A stretch of 64,000 nucleotides of DNA, taken from Rhodanobacter panaciterrae (lineage in GTDB: Bacteria; Pseudomonadota; Gammaproteobacteria; Xanthomonadales; Rhodanobacteraceae). Made by a program: the position numbers and the translations under genes. Positions 57,813 through 64,000 of this stretch are shown here, piece by piece (within the stretch, counting starts at the first letter, position 1; every line of letters begins with the position of its first letter). The notes beneath the pieces are model-generated. The model was given only the letters and a program-made list of their open reading frames with translations, searched no databases and had not been told where the DNA came from. Where the stretch lies: assembly GCF_014651895.1 (NCBI RefSeq), contig NZ_BMXT01000002.1, positions 806,001 through 870,000 of the forward strand, read 5' to 3'.

Positions 57813-57971
57813 GTGCGGTGCCCGTTGGATGGATGACGGGGACAGCCTGCGATGCGTCCATCTCACAACGTGCGACCCGTGCCTGGACCGGTGAAGGTTG
57901 CGATGCCGGCGGCTAGTAGAATGTCTGCGAGCACGCCCGTCGCGGCGCCAGTCATCCTGCAGGGAATCCGC

Positions 57972-58799
57972 ATGCAACCCGCCCAGTTCGCCGTGTTTGG
58001 CCATCCGATCGGCCACAGCCTGTCGCCGCAGATCCACCGCGCGTTCGCGCAGCAGTTCGGCATCTCGCTCGACTACCGCACGATCGACGCGACGCCGGCC
58101 GATTTCGCCGCGGCGGTACGGCGCTTCTTCGCCGAAGATGGTCACGGTGCGAACGTCACCGTGCCGCACAAGGCCGCCGCGTTTGCGCTGGCGGATACGC
58201 GCAGCGAAGCGGCCAGCCGCGCCGGCAGCGCGAATGTGCTGACGCGATTGCCCGATGGCCGATTGGCCGCGCACAACACCGACGGCGCCGGCATGGTGCG
58301 CGACCTGACCGAGCGTCACGACATGGATCTGCGCGGCCACACCGCGCTGTTGCTCGGCGCCGGCGGTGCCGCACACGGCGTGGCGTGGAACCTGCTGGAT
58401 GCCGGCGTGGAGACGCTGACCATCGTCAACCGCTCGCCGGAAGCGGCCGACGCGCTGGCCGATGCGATCGGCGAACCGGCACGCGCGCATACGCGTTACT
58501 GGGAAGACCTGGCCAGCATCGGCAGCTACGACCTGATCGTCAACGCGACTTCGGCCGGCCTGCTCGGCGTGTCGCTGCAACTGCCGTTCTCGCTGCTCGG
58601 CGCGCGCGCGCTGTGCTACGACCTGTCCTACGGCGCGGCGGCCGCCAGTTTCCTGGCCTGGGCGAAAACCGCCGGCGCACGCTATGCGTTCGACGGGCTA
58701 GGTATGCTGGTGGAGACGGCTGCCGATGCGTTCGAGCTGTGGCACGGCCAGCGACCGGACACCGAGCCGGTGTACCAGCTGCTGCGGTCGGCGACTTGA
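57972..58799 (+). CDS. aroE: Shikimate dehydrogenase (NADP+)
   Basis: A 275-residue enzyme that reduces 3-dehydroshikimate to shikimate in aromatic amino acid synthesis. The substrate site has SLSP (16-19), K67 in NVTVPHK and D104 in HNTDG. The NADP-binding loop is [13 protein letters not shown] and NRSPEAA follows. The ATG at 57972 ([20 protein letters not shown]) gives the standard start; an earlier in-frame start at 57852 adds 40 unsupported residues. The stop is 2 bp before the start of a cysteine-cluster gene, so the two are co-transcribed. Confidence 0.97.
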   Translation: MQPAQFAVFGHPIGHSLSPQIHRAFAQQFGISLDYRTIDATPADFAAAVRRFFAEDGHGANVTVPHKAAAFALADTRSEAASRAGSANVLTRLPDGRLAAHNTDGAGMVRDLTERHDMDLRGHTALLLGAGGAAHGVAWNLLDAGVETLTIVNRSPEAADALADAIGEPARAHTRYWEDLASIGSYDLIVNATSAGLLGVSLQLPFSLLGARALCYDLSYGAAAASFLAWAKTAGARYAFDGLGMLVETAADAFELWHGQRPDTEPVYQLLRSAT

Positions 58800-58801
58800 G
58801 T

Positions 58802-59062
58802 ATGCTGGCCTGCCGCGCCGGTTGCGGCGCCTGCTGCATCGCGCCGTCGATCTCCTCGCCGATCCCCGGCATGCCGGATGGCAAGCCCGCCGGTGTGCGC
58901 TGCATCCAGCTGACCGACGACAACCGCTGCGCGATCTTCGGCCGGCCCGAGCGCCCGGCGGTATGCAGCAACCTGCGTGCCGAGCCGGTGATGTGCGGCA
59001 CCGACCGCGCGCATGCACTGGCGTGGTTGACCCAGCTGGAACAGGCGACGGCATCGCGTTGA
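58802..59062 (+). CDS. YkgJ family cysteine-cluster protein
   Basis: An 86-residue protein rich in cysteines: [16 protein letters not shown] at the N-terminus (C4, C8, C11, C12), then RCIQL, RCAIF and VCSNL segments and a late MCG. This pattern matches the YkgJ/CxxCx2CC family (PF03692 type), believed to bind zinc or an iron-sulfur cluster. The biological role is unknown. It starts 2 bp after aroE, so expression follows aroE. Confidence 0.9.
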   Translation: MLACRAGCGACCIAPSISSPIPGMPDGKPAGVRCIQLTDDNRCAIFGRPERPAVCSNLRAEPVMCGTDRAHALAWLTQLEQATASR

Positions 59063-59174
59063 TGCCGTACAGCCACAAGGCTGCAACACAAGCCGGCTAA
59101 CGTGGCGGAATCCGCCGGGAGCACGTCGATGACGGACCCTCCTGCGCGCGGCCATCGTTCACGCAGCAGGTGTC

Positions 59175-59723
59175 ATGCCCCGTTTCCATTTCAGCGTATC
59201 GCAGCGATACGCACTTGCTCTTATTGCCGTACTGGTACTGACCGCGGCCGGCGGCATCTTCTGGTACAGCCGCGCCATGGCGAATGCCTCCTACGGCCCC
59301 GCCGGGTCGCCGACTGCGGCGGCGGCTGATGCGCCAGCGGACGATGCGCAAAGCGGCACCGGCATCCTGCTCGGGCTGGCCCGCGACGCGATGCACGATG
59401 GTCGCCTAGTGGCGCCCGCGGGCAGCAACGCCTACGAGTTCTACCTCAGCGTGCTGCAGCTGGAGCCGAAGAATCCGGCTGCGCAGGAGGCGTTGCGCGA
59501 ATCCTTTCCGCGCGCCGCGGTGGAGATCGAACACACCATCAATCAGTACGATCTGGAAGAGGCACGTCGTGAGATCGATCTGCTGCGCGAGTTCGACAGC
59601 AACAACTTCACGCTGGCCCTGCTCGGCGGCAAACTCTCGGCGGCGCGCAATATGGTGACAAAGCAGCACGAGGCGGAAGCGGAACGCAAGCAGGCCAGCG
59701 CCGGAAGTGCGACACGGATGTAA
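59175..59723 (+). CDS. Membrane-anchored TPR-like protein, similar to the middle domain of some TonB-like proteins
   Basis: A 182-residue protein with one N-terminal helix (about residues 11-31) and a periplasmic alpha-helical domain. The stretch AGSNAYEFYLSVLQLEPKNP, followed by AQEALRESFPRAAVEIE and LEEARREIDLLREFD, resembles, from memory, the helical middle part of certain Xanthomonadales TonB-like proteins, but the TonB C-terminal domain is absent. So it may be a scaffold. The end is Lys/Ala-rich. Gene is alone, convergent with the phosphatase gene 14 bp away. Confidence 0.72.
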   Translation: MPRFHFSVSQRYALALIAVLVLTAAGGIFWYSRAMANASYGPAGSPTAAAADAPADDAQSGTGILLGLARDAMHDGRLVAPAGSNAYEFYLSVLQLEPKNPAAQEALRESFPRAAVEIEHTINQYDLEEARREIDLLREFDSNNFTLALLGGKLSAARNMVTKQHEAEAERKQASAGSATRM

Positions 59724-59737
59724 CGCGGCATCGAGCG

Positions 59738-60064
59738 TCAACGCAGCAGCGGTCCGGCCTTTTTCAGCAGCAACGCCACCAGTTCCGGCTGCATGAAGTC
59801 ATAGCGGTCGGGAATGTCCAGGCAGACCACCTGCTTGCCTTTGAGTCGACTGCGGTGGCGCGTCTGCAGGCGTCGCCGGTGGCTGGCCTCCATCACCACG
59901 ATGAGGTCGGCCCACTCCAGCTGTTCATTCGTTAGCACCACTTCGGCATCGTCAGCCAGTCCGGCGGAGTCCACCTCCAGCTCCGGCCAAGTACCGAACA
60001 ACTGCTCGGCAGTGGGGCTGCGCAGGCGGTTGCGGCTGCACAGGAACAGGACGCGGCGAGTCAT
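59738..60064 (-). CDS. Low-molecular-weight protein tyrosine phosphatase-like protein
   Basis: A 108-residue protein. The active-site loop CSRNRLRS (C9 to R15, then S16) fits the CX5R(S/T) signature of tyrosine phosphatases. A DIPDRYDF segment (D83-D86) offers the general-acid aspartate. It is shorter than classic LMW-PTPs and belongs to the compact group annotated as predicted protein tyrosine phosphatase. Its ATG overlaps the stop of the gamma carbonic anhydrase gene by one base (TGATG), so the two are translationally coupled. Confidence 0.87.
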   Translation of the reverse strand: MTRRVLFLCSRNRLRSPTAEQLFGTWPELEVDSAGLADDAEVVLTNEQLEWADLIVVMEASHRRRLQTRHRSRLKGKQVVCLDIPDRYDFMQPELVALLLKKAGPLLR

Positions 60065-60597
60065 CAGGCGGAGGCCAGGTACTCGTCCTTCAAGCGCACG
60101 TAGTGATCGGCGGAGTAATGCAGCTGTTCGATCTGGCGGTCGCTGAGCAGGCGCACGAATTTCGCCGGGTTGCCCAGCCACAGCTCGCGCTCGCCGACCA
60201 CCTTGCCCGGTGGGATCAGCGCGCCGGCGCCGACGAAACCGTACTTCTGCACCACCGCACCGTCGAGCACGCTGGCGTGCATGCCGATCAGGCAGTAGTC
60301 GCCGATGGTGCAGGCGTGCACCACCGCGGCGTGGCCGATGGTGACACCCTCGCCGATCAGGCACGGAAAGCCCGGACCGTACGGGCCGGCGTGGGCGACG
60401 TGCACGATGCTGCCGTCCTGGATACTGGTGCGGGCGCCGACGCGGATGTAGTTCACATCGCCGCGCAGCACCGTGCCGGGCCAGATCGAGACATCGTCGC
60501 CGAGCACCACGTCGCCGATCACGCTGGCGGCCGGGTCGACGTAGACGCGTTCACCGAGGGTCGGCGTGATGCCCTTGTAGCTGCGCAGAGGATTCAT
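60064..60597 (-). CDS. Gamma carbonic anhydrase family protein (YrdA-like)
   Basis: A 177-residue left-handed beta-helix protein of hexapeptide repeats. The three metal-binding histidines are H66, H89 and H94 (in DGSIVHVAHA and IGHAAVVHAC). Some members are true carbonic anhydrases, but many close relatives have no proven activity. The ATG at 60597 gives MNPLRSYKGITPTLGERV, the family start. The start lies inside the end of the upstream patatin gene (47 bp overlap) and the stop overlaps the phosphatase start. Confidence 0.93.
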   Translation of the reverse strand: MNPLRSYKGITPTLGERVYVDPAASVIGDVVLGDDVSIWPGTVLRGDVNYIRVGARTSIQDGSIVHVAHAGPYGPGFPCLIGEGVTIGHAAVVHACTIGDYCLIGMHASVLDGAVVQKYGFVGAGALIPPGKVVGERELWLGNPAKFVRLLSDRQIEQLHYSADHYVRLKDEYLASA

Positions 60598-62350
60598 CCG
60601 CGCATGGTAACTGCTTGCGCGCGCGGGCTTCGAGCAGTTCGATCGTGTGCCGGTAACCGGCATCGATGGCACGCTGCCAGTCTTTCCAGTCGAGCATGCC
60701 GATGTGCTCGAGCGGCGGCGTGATCAGCAAGTCGGCGCGTGCGCGGCGCTGTTCGCTGGCCGCTTCACCGTTGACCATGCCGGCGCGCACCAGGGTCGAG
60801 ACCAGGCCCGGCCGGCGAATATCCTGCCGGCGCTGCAGCAGCAGGCGCCACAACGGCGGCGTGGCCGATTCCTCGGCGGTGGTAAGCAGCGCGATGTCGG
60901 CACGGATATCCAGCGCAGTGATGTGGGCGATACCGTCGGCGGCCATCACGTCGGTCGGCAGGTTGTCGACCAGTGCACCGTCGACATGCACTCGACCCTG
61001 GTGCAGCACCGGCGGCAAGACGCCGGGAATCGCGCTGGATGCGCGCAGCCACAGCCACAGCGGACCGCGTCGATGCACCGCCATGCCACCGCCGGACAGC
61101 TGGGTGGAGACGCAGAAATACGGCAGCGGCAAATCCTCGATCTCGAGTGCGCCGAAGGTGCGCCGCAGCATCAGCGAAGCGCGCCGGCCGCGCGTCATCG
61201 CCACCAGTGGCAGCGTCCAGTCCGATAGCGGGCGGCCCTGCACGAAGGCGCGCCGGAAGGTTTCCGTCATTGCGTCGAGTTCCCAGCCGCAGGCCATGCC
61301 GGCGCCGATGATCGCGCCGATGCTGGTACCGCCGACCGCATCGAACACATGGCCCGCTTCGTGGAGTGCCCGCAGCATGCCGAGGTGCGCCAGCCCGCGG
61401 GCGCCGCCGCCGGCCAGCACGACACCGCGGCCATGGCCGCTGACCCGTCGCGCCAGCCGCACGATGTCGCTGTCGTTGCAGATGTGATGGTGCCGCAGCT
61501 CACCGTTGAACGAGGCACGCCAGCGTTGCGCCGAACCGAGGCTGACCTGGTGGCCGGCATGCAACAGCACCAGGTGGCGCGCGCGATGGCCGGTGCGCTG
61601 CGGATCCAGCAGCGCGGCTTCCGGCCACGGCCGTGCCGGTTGTGCGGCCAGCGCCGGCAACAGCAGCACGTCGGCCTGGCGCAGGCAGCGCTGTCGCCAC
61701 AACGGGTCGCCGCTCGCATCCAGATAGATCACGAAGCGCAGCTGGGCCTCGCGCTCGGCGAACCAATCGCTGCTGCGGCCGGTACCCAGCTCGCCATCGA
61801 TCACGGCGCAACGGCCATAGGCTTCCAGCGCCTGCCCCAGCTGCATGGCCAGCACGCGGGCCGGCACCGCCTGATCCACCGGCAGGATGGCGAACGTGCG
61901 CGGCAAACCGGGCCGGCAGGCATCCGGGTCGCGTTGCTGCAGCCGCTCGATCGTTACCCGTGCCACGCCGAGCATTGCGTGCGGGTAGCGTCCGAGGAGG
62001 GTTTCGAAGGCGCCGCGATCGAGTCGCAGCAATTCGGAATCGCGCAATGCGCGCACGGTGCGGGTACGCCGTTCGCCGCCGAGCAGGCTGGTCGCCCCCA
62101 CGCATTCGCCGGCGGCAATCAGCTGGACCAGTTCGGCCGCATCTTCCGGCAGCCCGTCGTCGAACACGCCGAGGCTGCCGCTTTTCAGCAGATACAGCGC
62201 ATCGGCCGCTTCGCCGGATTTGAACAATGGCCGCCCGCCGGGCAGCGCCAGCCACACCAGCTCGCGGGCCAGCGCTTCACGCGCGGCTGCATCCAGTTGC
62301 GCAAACATGGCGCTGTGCGCAAGCAGTTCGGTGACATCCGGTGGCGACAT
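60551..62350 (-). CDS. Patatin-like phospholipase with cyclic nucleotide-binding domain
   Basis: A 599-residue protein. Residues about 10-130 form a cNMP-binding/CRP-type domain (LALPGGRPLFKSGEAADALY, then GECVGATSLLGGERRTRTVR). A middle region (150-300) resembles a nucleotide/ParA-like Rossmann domain that is common in this group. The patatin domain (about 310-500) has the oxyanion loop GGGARGLAHLG, nucleophile S343 (GTSIG) and D457 (VDGA). It is related to neuropathy-target-esterase-like bacterial enzymes that break phospholipids. The ATG at 62350 is preferred, with 62395 possible. Its 3' end overlaps the gamma carbonic anhydrase gene by 47 bp. Confidence 0.9.
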   Translation of the reverse strand: MSPPDVTELLAHSAMFAQLDAAAREALARELVWLALPGGRPLFKSGEAADALYLLKSGSLGVFDDGLPEDAAELVQLIAAGECVGATSLLGGERRTRTVRALRDSELLRLDRGAFETLLGRYPHAMLGVARVTIERLQQRDPDACRPGLPRTFAILPVDQAVPARVLAMQLGQALEAYGRCAVIDGELGTGRSSDWFAEREAQLRFVIYLDASGDPLWRQRCLRQADVLLLPALAAQPARPWPEAALLDPQRTGHRARHLVLLHAGHQVSLGSAQRWRASFNGELRHHHICNDSDIVRLARRVSGHGRGVVLAGGGARGLAHLGMLRALHEAGHVFDAVGGTSIGAIIGAGMACGWELDAMTETFRRAFVQGRPLSDWTLPLVAMTRGRRASLMLRRTFGALEIEDLPLPYFCVSTQLSGGGMAVHRRGPLWLWLRASSAIPGVLPPVLHQGRVHVDGALVDNLPTDVMAADGIAHITALDIRADIALLTTAEESATPPLWRLLLQRRQDIRRPGLVSTLVRAGMVNGEAASEQRRARADLLITPPLEHIGMLDWKDWQRAIDAGYRHTIELLEARARKQLPCADESSAQLQGHHADPR

Positions 62351-62481
62351 GGCAGCAAGGTTACGGTGCGATCCATGACAGAACGGCGTGACCATGCGGA
62401 ATCCGGGGTGCCGGCCGGCTCGCACGGCGTGCTTGATTTCGGCGGTTGCCGTTGCCACGCTGGCGGCCTCAAGGAGCTCTC

Positions 62482-64000
62482 ATGACCTACGACAACCCAT
62501 TGCTGGCCGACGATAAGCTGCCCGCGTTCACGCAGATCCGCCCCGAGCATATCGAGCCGGCTATCGAGGCGATCCTGGTCGACTACCGCGCCGGCATCGA
62601 CGCGCTCATCGCGCCCGACGCGCCGCGCGACTTTACGACCGTGATGCTGACCCAGGAACGGCTGGAACAGCGGCTCGCGCGTGCCTGGGCGCCGGTTTCC
62701 CATCTGCATTCGGTGGCCGACAGCGAGGCATTGCGCAAGGTCTACGGACCAGCCGAGGAAAAGCTCACCGATCATGCGATCGAGCTGGGTCAGAACCGTG
62801 ATCTCTATGCCGCGGTGCAGGCGCTGGCCGATGCACCGGATTTCGCCACGCTGCCGCGTGCGGAACGTGCACTGGTCGAACATGCGCTACGTGACTTCAG
62901 GCTTTCCGGCGTGGCGCTGGAAGAGCCGGCACGTTCGCGCTTCCGCGAGATCGGGGTGGAGCTGTCGAAACTCTCCACCGAATTCTCCAATGCCGTGCTC
63001 GATGCCAGCGAGGCGTGGCACGAGCACATCAGCGACGAGCGCGATCTTGCCGGCATCCCCGAATCCGGCCGCGCGGTGCTGCGCCAGTACGCCGAGGATC
63101 AGGATCTGGACGGCTATCTGGTGACCCTGAAACAGCCCAGCGTGCAGGCCGTGCTCAGCTATGCCGACAACCGCGGCCTGCGCGAGCGGGTGTACTGGGC
63201 GTACCAGACCCGCGCTTCCGACCAGGGCCCGAACGCCGGCAAGTTCGACAACAGCGCGCGCATCGAGAAGATCATGGCGCTGCGTCACGAGGCTGCGCAG
63301 CTGCTCGGCTTCGCCAACGCAGCGGAGGAATCGCTGGCGACCAAGATGGCGTCGTCGCCGACCGAGGTGATGGAATTCCTGCATGACCTGGCCACGCGCG
63401 CGAAACCGGTGGCGCAACAGGAGCTGGCCGCACTGCGTGAATTTGCCCACACCGAACTGAAGCTCGACAACCTGGAATCGTGGGACGTTGGTTACGCCTC
63501 GGAAAAGCTGCGCCAGCGGCAATACGCGCTGGACGAGGAACAGTTGAAGCCGTACTTCCCGCTGCCGGCGGTGATCGACGGCCTGTTCGGGCTCACCGAA
63601 AAGCTGTACGGCATCACGCTGGCCCCACGTGACGGCGTCGACGTATGGCATCCGGACGTGCGCTACTACGATGTGCGTGATGCGGATGGTCGCGTGTTCG
63701 CCGGCGCCTATGTCGACCTGTATGCGCGCAACGGCAAGCGCGGCGGCGCGTGGATGGACGTCTGCCGCGCCCGTTTCGACGATGGTGAAAATCTGCAATT
63801 GCCGGTGGCCTTCCTCACCTGCAACTTCGCGCCACCGACCGAAGGCAAACCTGCCTTGCTCACCCACGACGATGTGCTGACCCTGTTTCATGAGTTCGGC
63901 CACGGTCTGCATCACCTGCTCACCGAAATCGCGCTGCCCTCGATCGGCGGCATCGATGGCGTCGAATGGGACGCGGTGGAACTGCCCAGCCAGTTCATGG
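62482..64000 (+). CDS. prlC: Oligopeptidase A, M3 family metallopeptidase (partial, C-terminus outside the window)
   Basis: The visible 506 residues have no stop and run past the right edge. The zinc motif HEFGH is at 470-474 (LFHEFGHGLHHLL), matching the position in E. coli PrlC (469-473). The N-terminus MTYDNPLLADDKLPAFTQI is typical of oligopeptidase A. The enzyme is cytosolic and degrades signal peptides and other short peptides. The start at 62482 follows AAGGAG. It is divergent from the patatin-cNMP gene with a 131 bp gap. The second zinc ligand and substrate-binding C-terminal parts lie outside. Confidence 0.96.
   Translation, partial: MTYDNPLLADDKLPAFTQIRPEHIEPAIEAILVDYRAGIDALIAPDAPRDFTTVMLTQERLEQRLARAWAPVSHLHSVADSEALRKVYGPAEEKLTDHAIELGQNRDLYAAVQALADAPDFATLPRAERALVEHALRDFRLSGVALEEPARSRFREIGVELSKLSTEFSNAVLDASEAWHEHISDERDLAGIPESGRAVLRQYAEDQDLDGYLVTLKQPSVQAVLSYADNRGLRERVYWAYQTRASDQGPNAGKFDNSARIEKIMALRHEAAQLLGFANAAEESLATKMASSPTEVMEFLHDLATRAKPVAQQELAALREFAHTELKLDNLESWDVGYASEKLRQRQYALDEEQLKPYFPLPAVIDGLFGLTEKLYGITLAPRDGVDVWHPDVRYYDVRDADGRVFAGAYVDLYARNGKRGGAWMDVCRARFDDGENLQLPVAFLTCNFAPPTEGKPALLTHDDVLTLFHEFGHGLHHLLTEIALPSIGGIDGVEWDAVELPSQFM

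Noticed and set aside
57813-58580. Long extension of the 85-residue membrane protein antisense to aroE
   Set aside because: Runs opposite aroE; only the last 85 residues have a membrane-protein profile.

Overview
The window is a GC-rich, gene-dense piece of a gammaproteobacterial chromosome that carries the replication origin. The gene content (phenylalanine hydroxylase with a divergent Lrp/AsnC regulator, tonB-exbB-exbD-exbD, the lptM-dapF-DUF484-xerC and hslVU blocks, gyrB-recF-dnaN-dnaA beside rpmH-rnpA-yidC-mnmE) suggests Xanthomonadales (Lysobacterales), most likely Rhodanobacteraceae (Rhodanobacter/Dyella type). The family-level call is inference from remembered gene order, not from a search. 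No tRNA, rRNA, CRISPR array, insertion sequence or prophage was seen, and no gene-free stretch exceeds about 300 bases.

Layout. 1-3.1 kb: end of an Lrp-type regulator, phhA, a GDSL hydrolase and a RES/Xre toxin-antitoxin pair with its promoter. 3.1-7.2 kb: a coupled three-gene unit (ParB-like nuclease, SulP anion transporter, DUF885 peptidase). 7.3-10 kb: small metabolic and stress genes (WYL regulator, GST, GFA protein, a DJ-1-like protein lacking the usual catalytic residues). 10.1-14.4 kb: fructose-1,6-bisphosphatase, a patatin lipoprotein and an S9 peptidase. 14.5-17.3 kb: a GntR-ABC transporter operon that looks leaderless. 17.4-19.4 kb: a radical SAM protein and two tiny membrane proteins.

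19.4-29 kb is a carboxylate-use block: MHS-type transporter, DcaP-like porin, acetyl-CoA synthetase and a CrbR/CrbS-type two-component system, with a perfect operator-like dyad upstream of acs. 29-34.5 kb holds a phosphopantetheinyl transferase, pdxJ, the TonB energising system and a TPR protein. 34.7-45.1 kb is the origin region: gyrB, recF, dnaN, oriC and dnaA on the minus strand, then rpmH, rnpA, yidC and mnmE on the plus strand.

45-53 kb holds ribokinase, an uncharacterised two-repeat protein, hslUV, a family 9 glycosyltransferase, xerC, DUF484, dapF and lptM. 53-64 kb holds an orphan NodT outer-membrane factor, a divergent GNAT / RimK-like ATP-grasp pair, aroE, cysteine-cluster and TPR-like small proteins, an overlapping trio (patatin with cyclic-nucleotide-binding domain, gamma carbonic anhydrase, small tyrosine phosphatase), and the start of oligopeptidase A.

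Most genes are housekeeping. The less ordinary points are the DJ-1 pseudoenzyme operon, the RimK/GNAT locus, the leaderless GntR promoter, the acs upstream dyad, a repeat hairpin inside the toxin-antitoxin operon, and the two-repeat unknown protein beside hslU.
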